DNA from: Gymnopilus junonius
Lineage: Eukaryota; Basidiomycota; Agaricomycetes; Agaricales; Galerinaceae
Direction of reading: 5' to 3'
NCBI GenBank assembly: GCA_015501075.1
Contig: JADNYJ010000061.1
Coordinates: 1 to 64,000, forward strand
DNA: 64,000 nt
This document shows, piece by piece, positions 42,599-58,176 of the stretch (positions are counted from its first letter, which is position 1; every line of letters starts with the position of its first letter). The notes under the pieces are model-generated. The model was not told the DNA's origin, did not search any database, and worked only from the letters and a program-made list of their open reading frames with translations. The translations under genes were made by a program, and so were the position numbers.

Positions 42599-45519
42599 AT
42601 GTCGAACAGCACCAACGAACGCTGCTTCAAAGTGGATGCACCCGCTGCTCCGCCTCTATTTCAGAATGGAAAGATCGTTCTTCAAGGTGTGCTGCAAATG
42701 TGCTCCTTTGATCTATTCTCACTCTACTCTCATCAGTATACCATGTAAGATTGATTCCCCAAGGAGCCTATTCTTTAATACGAGCTTCCTGTTTGGTGTT
42801 AGATTGGTTGGATCATTTCTGGTTCACTTACGTTAGTTGCTGTGATCACGTCCTTTTGGCTAATAAGCAAGCAACTCCAATGGTACACCAATGTGTGTTA
42901 TCGTTCCTCTCAAATACCAATTTCGCTGACAAGAGATTGTAGAAAAAGGAACAACGCTGTATATAGTCTCTTTCATCCTGCCTTCCATTTCAACTGAGCT
43001 GCTTGATATAGATATTGTTCGTTTGCTTTTCATGGTACCTCTTTACGCCATAATCAGTTTTGGATCCTTTTTGTTTTGGGTATGTGTTTCTGCTTTAATT
43101 CGGAAAGCAATGTCTCATAACAGTAGAATCACGCCACTCCGATAATTTTGCTACGAGATGCTTACGAATCGATCGTCCTGACGGCCTTTTTTTATTTACT
43201 TCTGACATATTTATCTCATGATGTGGAGGAGCAGAAGAGGATATTTCTTAAGCGTGGGCTGTCCGCCGAGGCGGACGCTATAACCAGACAGAAGAAAGAG
43301 AAGCCGTCTCATTGGGTATTCCCTATGGGTTTCGTCAAGTGGAAGCCCAAGGTATGCAATCGACGGATTTTTGTCTTTTCCAGACTGAATTTTCGGGCTC
43401 CAAGGATGGCCTCTACTTTTTGCAAATGATGAAATGGGGCGTCCTTCAGTATTGCGTGATCAGACCAACGTTGAGTTGTGTGACTTATCCATACTGCGAC
43501 CATGCTGATACGATTGTAGGACGACCCTGGCTGCTGTGATTCTGAATTACATAGGTCTGTACTGCGACAGCTCTTGGGGGTTGGGATGGGGACATATTTA
43601 TGTAAGTAGTGGTGCCCTTGCTCTTAACCATCTCACTCGATTTGAATAGATTACCGTCATTATGTCTGTGTCCGTCACAATTGCTATGTTTTGCTTAATA
43701 CAGCTTTATGTGCCTGTTGCCGGGGAGCTGTCAGAACGCAAGCCCTTATTAAAGTTGTTTTCGGTCAAGGCTGTTGGTGAGCGGTTCTAACGAAATGCTA
43801 AATGCGACGATTTAATTAAATCGCACGCCGTGTGCAGTGTTTCTAACCTTCTGGCAAGCGACATTTTTGTCTTTGCTTAGCATGTTCGGCATCGTGAAAG
43901 CTGTGCGTTGGCTCAAGTTGTTTCTCGCCTTATCTATTAACACAGTAATAGACCCAATATATGACAGCAGACGATGTCAACGTCGCTATTGGAGCTATCC
44001 TTGAAGATTTTGAGATGATGTGTGTTTTGTCTACTGTGATACATTTATTTATTCACACCTCTGCAGGATTTTTGCTTTTCTGCATATCCGTGCGTTCAGC
44101 TATCTACCGTACAAGGAATCAAACTCGAAAGGTCTGCTCCCTTCCAAAACCGCTCAATGGCGTTCCCTTGCACATGCAATGGATTTTAGAGAAACATTCC
44201 GCGAGATTTGGACTGGCTGCATTTATATGTATGACAAAATGCGCGGAAAGGAACCTAAACCCGATTTCTCAGTTCTGAGGGAGTCACACTACGAGGAAGC
44301 ATTTGGTAGACACAGGGAATTACCAGGCAGACCGCACTGGTCTCCCAGGGCGGATCTTAAAGGTGAGGAACTTCCAGAGGCAACTTTCCCGACTCTAGAA
44401 ATCGAAGTCGACCGAGAAATTGAGATTGAAGGACAGAAGCAATGGCTCCTGTTGGATGAGCAGAATCGGCTTCATCCGAATCGTGAAAGGAGCGAAGGCC
44501 TTCAGGAGCAGTTTGACAAAGAACTGGAGCGACTTGGATATCCAAAGTGTATGTCATATTTTGTTCTTTTGCCTGATCTTAACACTCTTCTTGACTAGTC
44601 GAGCAAGATTTCCTGTCAGCAGTGGATATCAAAACGTCTCGCCAGCGTTCATGGTGGCGTAGTATATATAACCATCTATCACAATCTGGGCAAGAAATCG
44701 AAGGAGGGACCAAGGAGCCATTGAAACAAGGACGGCTCTCACGTCTGCGATCTTATCGATACCAGTCGCGAAACAACACGCAGCTGAAAGAAATAGACGT
44801 CTACATTGATGATCAGCCCCCACGTAGCATTCTCCCCCCGGTCACTTTCAAGCCGCCATCTCCACGAGATCTAGGACACCAGGAAGGTGACCAAAATCGA
44901 ATCTCTACCCGGGACGCGGCTCATCCTCCGCTGCCGCTTAACGGTGTTCTCACGGGAAGAAACCAACAGGGTGTTCAACCAGTAACTTGTCCTTCTCCTG
45001 TATCCACCGGCAGCCGCTCTCTACAGTCCCCTAGCCAAGGCCTTGCACATCCGAATGCGGAACTGAGGACGCCCGTTCAAATTGATCCACTGCCGCAAGG
45101 TCCATATGACGAGCTGTCGGTGGTTTCTCAGGCTAACTCAGTAGGTCGAGGAAGCAAATTTTTGGCACCCGTAGGAGAGCTACAGCTGAGTCCTCCAGGA
45201 CACCTGGACTTGGGGATTCATTGCGCAGGAATGCTTCTCTTTATCCCCCTTATCAATCGACGTCCCTGTCAAATCCATATCTATGGACATCACCTCCAGT
45301 GCCTCCCAAAATGACATCTTTCCCCAGCATCGCACATCAGTTCACCGTCGTGAACCTGCAGTACTACCACAACATGGACGAAGTCGTCGAGAACAAGTTT
45401 GGAGATCTTCAAGTCCTGCTGGATATTCAGGTCTATCATTCGTTGGATCTGCAGATACAAGGACCTATATACCTACGGCTGCACAGTGCAGCCAGCCGAC
45501 ATACAAGCGGACTACCTAG
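42599..45519 (+). CDS. TMEM184/Hfl1-like seven-span membrane protein
   Basis: Belongs to the organic solute transporter alpha/TMEM184 family (DUF300); yeast Hfl1 sits in the vacuole membrane and binds Atg8. It starts MSNSTNERCFKVDAPAAPPL. Span 1 is IGWIISGSLTLVAVITSFWL. A tiny exon KKEQR joins to span 2, IVRLLFMVPLYAIISFGSFL. DAYESIVLTAFFYLLLTYL is the family's acidic span 3. Spans 4-7 follow through GWGHIYITVIMSVSVTIAMF, VFLTFWQATFLSLLSMFGIV and MTADDVNVAIGAILEDFEMM. A long Pro/Ser/Arg-rich cytosolic tail follows FAFLHIRAFSYLPY. At the end an intron 45141-45198 is proposed, joining SQANS to DTWTWG and giving a stop at 45519. Without it the frame would end about 45314, so the last 100 residues are uncertain. 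Confidence 0.82.
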
Positions 45520-45952
45520 TGTCTTTAGAATACTTATTACGCGACTTTCTTCACTAGCCTTTAGTACATAACGATTTTTTATGACTCGGATTTTTACGAC
45601 TATTGATGACTTTTCACCTAGCCTGAGCTTAGGCTACACGTCCTGTACTTCTGTCATATTTATACTCATCAATAGCCAGTGCCAGTGAACTTGGCGAGGA
45701 AGCGATCCAGAATGTTATGTAAAAAGTGGACATTAAGCAAACTACTAGCTACAACGGCATTGTTTGATACAAGTTGTGGATATCTGAATAAGTACAGGTT
45801 CCATAAAGCGTCTCCAAATCCTCTAGAAAAAGTGTAGAGCTGCAGGGAAATTTCAAGAAACGGAGCTAATAATACAGAAAAACAGACAAACGTAATGGCT
45901 ACAGAATTGTATGATCAGCATTTTTGAGAGTGAAAAGCGTACAGCCCAAAGC
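45520..45952. other. convergent intergenic region
   Basis: About 430 bp between the TMEM184-like and halogenase 3' ends. It is AT-rich with no coding stretch, presumably two 3' untranslated regions. Confidence 0.4.
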
Positions 45953-48204
<2,252 letters not shown>

Positions 48205-48972
48205 GGGGAAGAGAAAGAGGAGGATGAAAATCACAAACGAGAGATGACGATTTTATATCAGACATTGAGGGGCGCACATAAGGAAGGCTCGTAAAGGAAG
48301 GCCAGTTCCCGAAACAGGAAACTAACTTTGTCTTCCAGAATTCCATTTCAAAGATCATGTCGCCTCATCCGCCGCGGACACCGATAATCCCATGTTATTG
48401 CCCAGAAGCATATTTAAACATGAAACTCATAGTATATCATCGACAGTTTCTGTCAAAATACGCGCAGTTCCAAGTAGACTGAGCATATGCATGTCCCATC
48501 AAGGCCGATTCTCCCCGCCACCTAGTACAGCACCGCTATCGAATACCTTGCTTCTCAGATCGGGACTCCGGCAAGTCATCACTGTTGATCAAGGTTCTTG
48601 AAAATGATATCTCTTCCGCGGGAGATGGACGAGAAATGTGTCATTAACAAGAGCCGAGGACAGTCTGGACAATCGTTGGAGCACTTCATGAGCGCGTTCA
48701 TCCAATTTTCTTCTTTCTTTACAATATAAAATCCACGCAGAAAAGGCGTGTCAGGTCTTTATTCCGGAAAGAGCGCCAAGGATCGACAGTGAGTAGGTAC
48801 TTGAGTCTTGGAACAGACAGGATGATGAAGCCGTCAGAAGCCGTGAATCGGGACCCGGAACGGAAAACCTGTGTGACGTACGTTACGCGACGCGTTCGTG
48901 ACAGTTGGTTAACCATCCTTTTGGTAATCCCCGTATGCAGGGAGACTCTCTTCTGGGACGTGCCCAAGGCAG
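48205..48972. promoter_or_regulatory. divergent promoter interval
   Basis: About 770 bp between the halogenase start (minus) and the next unknown gene (plus). The frame upstream of the halogenase ATG stays open but has no ATG, so it is not an extension. No other gene seen. Confidence 0.4.
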
Positions 48973-49946
48973 ATGTCGGACCCTCTCAAGTACTTGAAAG
49001 CTGAAATACATAAGCATGATTTCCCCAACGACCTGGAAGGCCAGCATGCAAAGTTGATTCTTGGTAAGTTTCTGGGTGTCCTTACTGCGTTTTTAATCTT
49101 CTTTATGCTCGTCTAGATCTTTTCGATGAAACACTAGCTTCCAGCGAAGGACAGCTTCGGGATAGGGCGCCTCCTCTAGACGTTCTCGTCTATGCTTTGA
49201 AAAGCATTCTCTATCCAAAATTTCTTCCTAGCTTGATGTCGGATTTTCTTCATCTCTTTTCTATGATTGAATTCTACAGAATACGTGCAACTAATAAAGT
49301 GGAGAACGCCCTTGCATGGAATACTTACATTAAAAACGATGCAAACGTGGAAACCGTTCCGTTAACAGAAGATGATGAAATGTTCTTCCAGCACATCGTT
49401 GACAGTGATGAGCCTATGAGGAAGATGTTCATGCAAGTTGTCATCACTTGTTGCTTTATTGTAAGTTACGTGCCGGTGACGCATCACAGAACTAATCCAT
49501 CTCTAAGCAGGAATTGCGAAGCCTTTGGCTTAGGAGTTCGAACACAGATTTTTGGCTCCGCTGGAATGAGTATTTGTCTGTGCTCAGAAGACCTGAAGAC
49601 AGGAGAAGCAATCATACATTCCATTACAAGCTCTCTGTCAATGAAATTTCTTCTCTCCACGATGCTTGCGTCGAATTTAGTAGCTTGATGTCCTTGGCTG
49701 GACAGTGGGTAGAAGATAACCCACCATCAGGGTAACCCACTTTCTTCTCGTGAATTTCTGAATGTTCATATACCTTTCCATAGTCAACCAATGTCAGATA
49801 TCTTTGAGTCCCAACCTTTTCGCGAACAATTTCCAGATATTGAATTTACTTCCGGCCTGGAAGGACTCGTCGATTACCACATCAACTTCGTTCAGGAAGT
49901 AGTACAAAAACTGGCGTCAAATCCTGCAGAGGACCTGTCGGTATGA
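48973..49946 (+). CDS. unknown conserved-looking protein
   Basis: I do not recognise this gene. The start MSDPLKYLKAEIHKHDFPND splices (G/AT at LILD) to LFDETLASSEGQLRDRAPPL. The protein is rich in helix-forming residues, with EDDEMFFQHIVDSDEPMRKM and later RSLWLRSSNTDFWLRWNEYL, then DACVEFSSLMSLAGQWVEDN. It ends near FVQEVVQKLASNPAEDLSV. About 265 residues over four exons. No signal peptide, membrane span or catalytic motif is visible. The final codons TCG GTATGAG could instead be an intron donor, extending the protein to about 50038 and up against the convergent PDAT stop. Regular codon use and clean splicing argue it is a real gene. Confidence 0.6.
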
Positions 49947-50023
49947 GTAACATGCAATTCAAGTTGTTCTAAATGTTATTGGCAAAAAATAGACAATCTA
50001 CTGCATGATGGTAATTATCATCT

Positions 50024-53000
50024 CTAGTCCCATTTAATCTTGCGAGAATATTCCCTGATATTGGAAACAAAACTATCCTGGATCTCATCTCCGATACCGG
50101 TTGCAACCTTTAGGATAATTTCGTTAAGCCCAGTTGATCCTAGGATATCCACATGGTCACTTGTGTTGGCACCTCCCCGCGGGATCATCGGATTAGGGCG
50201 ATGCGGTAACTATAAAACAAGTAGTAGGTAACAATCAAAAGTCAAAGGACAGGAACCATGAAACCCACCTCGACAGTGGTGACCTTGATTCCAGCTGGGT
50301 TCCACCGTTTCCGTTTCCATCCCTCGACACACATGGCTCCGAGGCTCAATAAGCTGACTGTGCCGTCACCTTCTCCAAATTTGACACCATTTCGAACCTA
50401 CGACAGAAGCAATGTCAAACCGAAGGAAGGAAAGTCGTCGAACATACTTTGGGCCAAGTGGTCTCATTCGTGTACGCGGCATCTATCCAGCTGATATGGG
50501 ATAATGGTAGGTCTAGTGGCGGACGTCTATTGATACATCCCTGACTATCTGGCTCCTCGCACTCAGCATGCTCGGAGTTTGGATAACTTTCATTTTGTTC
50601 GTATTCGCCACGGGCATACCTGAATAATCATTGGTTAATGTGCATTGTAATAATGTTGTCAAGTTACCAGTAAGAGCGCTATAGAAGGTTAGCTTCCAGC
50701 AAAAGCCTTACAGAGCTGACTCACCTCGGTGTCCTTCCCGTGGCCATATACACAATATATTTTCATTGATGGTGCGTACGGCAGGCTGAAAATATGGAGA
50801 AGGATCGTAATGCCTATGAGAAGTAGCACGGCAAGGGTACGGAACGACGTCTGCACACCTGACTTCTAAGGGATTGGACCATTTCCTGTGGTCTGCGTTG
50901 TTCCGTCTCAGTTGATCCTCGTTTCGTTCAATACCGTAAGAGTAATTCGTTTCGAGCATTTTCTGGATGGCAAATCAGAACCCAAGTACATCATGTGGAG
51001 AGTTTGCTCACTTGGAAAGAAGCAGGTGTATGTTTCAAAATCCAATCCGATGCTTCTGCAACAGTCATATTTCTTGCACTTTGATCATCAAGGAAGGCAG
51101 CCGTTTCTCGGAAAGCAATCAGTTCGCCATGGCTGTGAGTTGCGTCACAGTCGTCATCTGGAGCATGTGTGGCATTGCCCCAAATATCATTACCTCCCTT
51201 GTCGGTTTCAATTAAGACGCTTGAGTAAAGAAAAAGAATACCAACCTTCATCCACATACTGGCACTTCCTGCCCAGCTTCGGAATAATGTTTGCCGCTCC
51301 TTGCGAGAGAAGAAACGTTCGAGCACTGGAGGCTAGATGACACCAGAGAAATGTAGACGAAAAAAGAGACATACCATAAGAACCAGCGGGATTCATCTGG
51401 ACCGTGTCTTTCATTTCACCTGACAGGAATGCTGCCATAGCTTTGGCCTGTCGATATTGAAAATTTGTTCATTTGAATTACCGATGCGGACGTACCACAC
51501 CCTAAGAAATATAAGGTTTTTGGCCAACGGAAGGAATGGCGGGCATACCAGGTGAGTACCCGCAATTGAAATGTAACCTTCAATATAATTCTAAGGAGGT
51601 GCCACCAGTTAATCAAGCTCCAATAAGCAAAAATCAACTCACCTCAACCCAGTCGGATCCTCCATTTCCGTGATCGGGCGATTCGACCCATTTGAAACTA
51701 TCTTATCAGTTTATATAGACATACCACCTTGGTTTGAACTTACAAATACTATGAGAGTGAATCAGAAGGCACAAGCCAATTTGAGCAACAAATTAAGCAT
51801 ACCAAGAGCACCTTCGAAACACAACTTGAGTTCAGATTGAAATGAAAGAAAACTTCGCCTTGCACTTACGCTACAACCCATCGAATGGGCTGCGACTACA
51901 ACCTTTCTCTTTTGCCTGACCCTGAGTATAAACTACGTCAACTCTACGCCATGTCATGAAGTCCACTCTGGAATGAACCTTAAGCCTTCAATTGTTGTCT
52001 TCAATCTGGAGAAATAGCCATCTCGCTCCTCAAGATTGTAATAAGATAACCTCCAATCATATGGAGCAAGGTAAAGATTGTTGGTGTCATAATTGACTAC
52101 AGCCAGGTTCTCCACGATCTTGGACCTAGGAATGTCAATGAGCTACAAATAAACCGGGTAAGAGCACAGGACAATACCAAATCCAATAACCCTGTATCAA
52201 AGAACTTGCAGCATCGATCCCCTCTGCGGCTCGGACTTTCGCATCGACAGGATCAAGACCCGTGACTGGGTCCAGCATCATTGCCGAAATCCACCTTTCC
52301 TTGTTAAAGGTTACTTGGGATAACATGCTAAAACCACCCCACACTTTCTCTCGGAAGAAGGGTCGAAACTCTGGAGCGGTTGACCAGGACTCAAGACTCT
52401 AGATAAACGGGTAGCTAATGGTAACGCAGTAAGATAAGAAGGCTTTCGTACAGTAGATATGACACCTGGTACCAGAACGACAGGATACTTTGCGCTCAGG
52501 CGACGCTTTTGCATAGCTTCTCCAACTTGGAATTCGCGACCGTCGTTGTTAAATTTCCAAACTTCAGGTATACTGTTTCGTAAACGCATAAATTCCACTT
52601 CTAGACGTGACATATCGATATCGGGTAATTGGGGAAGATTAAGGTCATATAGATTTGCAAGGTTGCTGACATGGACGTGCAAGTCATGCAGGTCTTTAGG
52701 CTCGACAAAAGCAAATCCGAAGAGTATACCGACTGTGCAGGCGGTCTTTCAACATAAAACAGAGAATGCAGGAGCCAAGTAGCTCACGAATAATCCCAAC
52801 GAGAAAAAGAAACTTCCCTGAGGGCTATGGACATGGTTAAAGGTGTAATGAGAACCTCTATTATTCAACACACCCAATTTGATGCCTTCTTCAAGACGGC
52901 AACTTCTGACTTCAGTTTTTCTTTAGAGTCATCTCTGTCTAGCTGAGAGTTTTCGCGAAAAGTAGTTTCATTCGACGCCGCACCGTCCTCTCCAGGCGTG

Positions 53001-53032
53001 CCCGGGCCTTTGGATCGCCTGAAGAGAACCAT
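50024..53032 (-). CDS. LRO1: phospholipid:diacylglycerol acyltransferase (PDAT)
   Basis: ER enzyme moving an acyl chain from a phospholipid to diacylglycerol, making triacylglycerol; LCAT-like alpha/beta-hydrolase fold. The start MVLFRRSKGPGTPGEDGA gives a basic cytosolic N-terminus. A single membrane anchor, FLFLVGIILGILFGFAFVE, is assembled across an intron. YPVVLVPGVIST opens the fold, FREKVWGGFSMLS carries the lid Trp region, and LDPVTGLDPVDAKVRAAEG follows. The nucleophile elbow is VVAAHSMG. The likely acid lies in GEGDGTVSLLSLGAM and the His in SDHVDILG. It ends NIREYSRKIKWD. About 650 residues over more than ten exons. It shares a divergent promoter of about 200 bp with the flippase gene, another membrane-lipid function. 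Confidence 0.92.
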
Positions 53033-53231
53033 ATGTTGTGCAGAAAGCAGGGATCGATGATGACAAGGGAGTAACCACGACCAAATTAGCAACGTTGGAT
53101 AAAAATAGCCGAACCATGTTTGTTACTATTTATCAGCGGCTTCGACATCCATCCCAGTTGCAAGGCTGCGGCCAGTTAATCACTGCAACGCCTTCTGGTC
53201 CAGACAACCGTCTGACACGGCCTTAGCCACC
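53033..53231. promoter_or_regulatory. shared divergent promoter
   Basis: 199 bp separates the PDAT and P4-ATPase starts, so both promoters must overlap here. The lipid roles of both genes make shared control plausible but unproven. Confidence 0.45.
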
Positions 53232-56200
53232 ATGAGCGAAGACTTTCTACGTCTTGTATCCCAGGCGAACCCTGCGGCAAGACAGTATCAACCTGCTAAC
53301 AATGGCTATCCTCCTCATACAACGGCAGGCCCGTATTCCGACAACTCACCCCAGCTTATGGACCCATTTTTCGACGATGAAGATGAGAATGTCCCGGACT
53401 CGGCTTTTGGGAGGCCTGCACCTATGCGATCACAAGAAAGTGGTTTACCTTTAGCGCGTTCAGCTGCACCACCGGCCGGAGTTGATACTTCAGGTTCTAC
53501 GAATGGTTTACCGCAGGGCTGGAACTTTGACGATGATGACTTTCAGCCGGCAAATGGCCAAGCTTTTCCTGGCCCTTCCAAACCAACCCCATCGAAATCT
53601 ATTTCTTCTAAACTGTCATCCTTCAAAGCTCGAAAGTGGAAATGGCCATGGGAGAAGGAGAAGGTTTTGACTGGAGAGAGAGTGGTCGCACTGAATAATA
53701 GCGCGGCTAATGCTGAGTTCGGCTCAAACTTCGTATCAACGAGCAAGTACAATCTCGTCACATTTCTTCCGAAGTTTCTATATGGTAACTTTGTCTTTTT
53801 TTCAACTCATTCTCATATAATAAACTTCTTCGACAGAACAATTTTCAAAATATGCAAACCAGTTCTTTCTCTTCACGGCATGTATACAGCAAGTTCCTGG
53901 AGTGTCCCCCACTCAACCCTATACGACGATTGTACCATTGGGAGTGGTTCTGATGGCTTCGGCCTTCAAGGAGGTGAAGGAAGACTTAGTATGTGTCGTC
54001 GTGCCTTGGAAGCTATACGTCCTCATTTTGGGTTATTAGAAACGTCATCAATCTGACAACGATTTAAATTCGCGTAAAACCAAAGCTCTCACTCCCCAGT
54101 CTACATTTCTAGAGAAGAAATGGAAGGACATACAAGTTGGTGATGTTGTCCGCTTGGAAAACAACGATTTCATACCTGCGGACATGATCCTCATCACTTC
54201 AAGTGAGCCTGAGGGTCTCTGCTATATTGAAACCTCTAATCTCGATGGGTATGTAAGCACCATTCGAATGCCCGCGAACCTAGACTAATTTTCGCGAAGC
54301 GAAACTAATCTCAAAATCAAACAAGCTTCACCGCATACAGCCCCGCTCACAAACCCGAACCTTGTCAATTCTCTTCACGGTTCTCTGCGTTCTGAACATC
54401 CAAATAATTCTTTGTATACATATGAAGGAACTTTGGATCTCGTATCAGATGGCGGCGTTCCCAAGCAAGTACCCATTGGCCCAGACCAAATTTTGTTGCG
54501 AGGTGCCCAAATACGCAACACTTCCTGGGTTTATGGTCTCACTGTGTTCACTGGACACGAAACAAAGCTCATGCGAAACGCGACGTAAGGGTTTGTCGTT
54601 TCTGATCCTGATGTGACCTCAAATTTTGCTTCCCAGCGCTGCTCCAGTCAAGATAACTGCTGTTGAGAGGCAGGTCAATCAACAAATCGTGTTTCTCTTC
54701 ATTCTTTTGCTCGCGTTATCTATTGGATCAACCATTGGAAGTAGTATCAGGTCTTGGTTCTTCTCTACCGCTCAGTGGTATTTATTTGAAACGTCATCCC
54801 TTACTGGTCGAGGTACATAACTTTCTTCGATTCCATTGACGATCTCTCTCACAATCATTTTTATTTTAGCAAAGGGCTTCGTCGAAGGTTCGTCTATTAT
54901 ATACCTGATGTCGGCCCTGGTTCCTGACTGACTTTCGCAGATATCTTGACATTTATCATTCTATACAACAATCTAATCCCTATATCTTTAATTGTCACTA
55001 TGGAGGTTGTCAAATATCAACAAGCGCAACTCATAAATTCCGACCTTGACATGTATTACGCCAAAACCGATACTCCAGCACTTTGTCGAACGTCTTCCCT
55101 AGTTGAAGAGCTAGGGCAAATAGAATACGTCTTCAGCGACAAGACGGGTACCTTGACATGCAACGAGATGGAGTTCCGCTGTTGCAGCATAGCTGGTTCT
55201 GCATATGCCGACAATGTTGATGAATCCAAGAGGGAAGGGGAGAATGGTTGGAAAACCTTTGCGGAGATGCGAGACAAGCTTCTTGCCAATAGTAACCCCT
55301 TTGCGGATCACCCTTCGTCTTCGGGTAGTGCTGTCGTCGATGATCAAGAAAGAGAAATTATTCATGAATTCTTGACGCTCTTGGCTGTCTGTCATACAGT
55401 CATTCCGGAAGTCACTGACGGAAAATTAGTGTATCAAGCTTCCAGTCCGGACGAAGCAGCATTGGTAGCAGGGGCTGAGCAATTAGGTTATCAATTCCAT
55501 GTGAGTTCCTTTTTATGTTGCTCCTTGTAAATACTTTCTAACTTCCCGCAGACGCGTAAACCCAAGTCCGTATTTGTAAATATCCAAGGCCGGTCACAAG
55601 AATTCGAAATCCTGAGGGTCTGCGAATTCAACTCAACGCGTAAACGGATGTCGACGGTCGTGAAATGCCCTGATGGAAAGATCAAACTGTACACAAAAGG
55701 AGCCGACACTGTCATTCTGGAGCGCCTGAGCAAGAATCAACCATTCACTGAAGCGACTCTATCTCATCTTGAGGTCAGCTATCTAGCTTATCCTCCTTCA
55801 TTCTCATACTAATATCGAACAGGACTATGCAACAGACGGACTTCGTACCCTTTGCATTGCATGTCGAGAAATTCCGGACAAAGAATATCAGCAATGGGCT
55901 GCCATCTATGATCAAGCCGCTGCTACCATCAACGGACGTGGCGAAGCTCTGGACCAAGCTGCAGAGTTGATTGAGAAGGATCTTTTCTTACTTGGCGCAA
56001 CTGCTATCGAGGATAAACTACAGGATGGTGTACCGGATACTATCCATACTTTACAGATGGCAGGCATAAAGGTAATACTTAAAGTCTATGGTATATATTT
56101 TGCCACTCATCCAAGGGCCATAGGTATGGGTTCTGACTGGCGATAGACAGGAGACTGCCATCAACATCGGAATGTCATGTCGACTGATATCTGAGTCTAT

Positions 56201-58176
56201 GAATTTGGTGATTACTGAGCCTTTATATGATCAGTTATGATCTCATAATGATGTTGAATCTATTTCTAGGTCATCGTCAACGAAGAAACAGCCAGCGATA
56301 CACAAGAATTCTTAACGAAACGTTTGTCCGCCATAAAGAATCAGCGAAGTTCTGGAGAGCTCGAGGATCTTGCACTCATCATCGGTATTCCAAATTCCTC
56401 CAGGCAGTCGCGCAACTTTAGTCACTTAGCATTTTATAGATGGGAAAAGTCTTACTTTTGCGCTTGAAAAAGAACTTTCGAAAATATTCTTGGAGCTTGC
56501 GATAATGTGCAAAGCAGTGATATGCTGTAAGTGCCGTCAGTTCCTTGACTGCCTTTCATGCCTTTCATGCCTTGACTGCCTTTCATGGACTGATCATTTC
56601 TGTCATTAGGCCGAGTATCTCCTTTGCAGAAAGCTTTGGTTGTCAAATTAGTGAAGAAGAATCAGAAAGCTATTCTTCTCGCAATTGGCGACGGGGCTAA
56701 CGACGTTAGCATGATTCAAGCTGCCCATGTCGGTGTCGGAATTTCCGGCGTCGAGGTAAGCTTTTGCCCAATTAATGAACAATGAAAGATCCATATCGTG
56801 GAAATAGGGACTGCAAGCTGCTCGTTCTGCTGATATTGCAATTTCACAATTTCGATATCTCAAAAAGCTCTTGCTTGTTCATGGAGCATGGAGTTATCGA
56901 CGGTTGTCAAAATTGATCCTCTGTAAGGAGACAATCATAGTCCTCAATCACGATACTCACCATATTTTCAAGATTCATTTTATAAGAATATCGTATTGTA
57001 TATGACACAGTTTTGGGTAAGTTACAAATGCAGCACAGCTCAAACTCACTGACCCTTACACCATAACAAAACAGTATTCTTTCTTTAACAACTTTTCTGG
57101 ACAAATTGCATACGAATCATGGACGCTAACGCTCTTCAACGTTGTTTTCACTGTGCTTCCTCCACTTGTTATTGGAATTTTCGATCAATTTGTGTCTGCG
57201 CGGTTTTTGGATCGATACCCCCAGCTCTATATCCTTGGCCAAAAGAACGAATTTTTCACGGGGACCGCTTTTTGGATGTGGATTGCGAATGCACTTTACC
57301 ATAGTTTGGTGAGGCACACCTCGTTCCGTGTTATTGCCTACGTAGTGCTGATTCTTGTCCTTCAGATTCTCTTCGGCTTCTCTGTTATCTTGTTCTGGGG
57401 TGACCTCAAATTGGCCAATGGTCTGGATTCTGGACATTGGTTCTGGGGAACCACGCTCTACCTCGCTGTTCTGTTGACGGTGCTGGGTAAAGCTGCTTTA
57501 ATTTCTGAGTAAGTCTCTTTTTCTTGCCACGCATAATTGCTCACATCTCGCATAGTCTATGGACCAAGTATACAGTTGCAGGTACGAGAGTTTGTGTATG
57601 TCTACCGTACAATTTTGTGAAGATGGATCTATATAGCAATCCCTGGATCATTTGTTTTGACGATGCTGCTCCTTCCACTTTACGCCGTTGTTGCGCCCGC
57701 ATAGGATTTTCCACTGAATATCAGGGTATAGTTCCTCGTTTGTGGGGGAATGGTGTCTTCTATTTTGTGCTGCTCTTCATTCCACTCTTTTGCCTGGTCC
57801 GCGATTATGCATGGAAATAGTGAGTCACTCTTTGTTATAAAAAAGCAACAATTCCTGATATCTGTCAACAGTTATAGAAGAACCTACGTGCCCTTATCTT
57901 ACCATATCGTCCAGGAGCTTCAAAAATACAATATTCCCGATTATAGACCACGTCAGGAGCAGTACGTACCTGACTATACATTGGATGGACAAGTCTTACT
58001 GACTGGTTGGTGATAGATTTCAGAAAGCGATCAAAAAGGTTCGCGCCACCCAACGGATGCGTCGTAATCGTGGTTTCGCCTTCAGTCAGACGGAGAATGC
58101 AGGCAAGCAGGATCAGGCAAAGATCATCCGTGCATATGATACATCGAAAACGAGTGCACGGCCATCCGGATACTAG
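53232..58176 (+). CDS. DRS2: P4-type ATPase, aminophospholipid flippase (Drs2-like)
   Basis: Moves phosphatidylserine or phosphatidylethanolamine to the cytosolic leaflet of Golgi, endosome or plasma membranes, with a Cdc50 partner. About 1,290 residues in many exons. The start [20 protein letters not shown] leads a disordered N-terminus with acidic [11 protein letters not shown]. Span 1-2 region: [20 protein letters not shown]. The P4 motif is [17 protein letters not shown]. The phosphorylation site is [18 protein letters not shown]. The nucleotide domain has [11 protein letters not shown] and [12 protein letters not shown]. The hinge is [20 protein letters not shown]. Ten hydrophobic spans are discernible, the last ending [16 protein letters not shown]. 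The QQVPGVSPT stretch in span 2 fits the Drs2 class rather than Dnf1/Dnf2. The basic C-terminal tail ([20 protein letters not shown]) resembles the autoregulatory tail of Drs2. One intron holds a small tandem repeat. Confidence 0.93.
56542..56587 (+). repeat. intronic mini-repeat in the flippase gene
   Basis: CCTTGACTGCCTTTCATG occurs twice, separated by another CCTTTCATG, inside the intron after KAVICC. The unit is built from CCTTTCATG and CCTTGACTG, so it looks like recent slippage. Confidence 0.7.
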
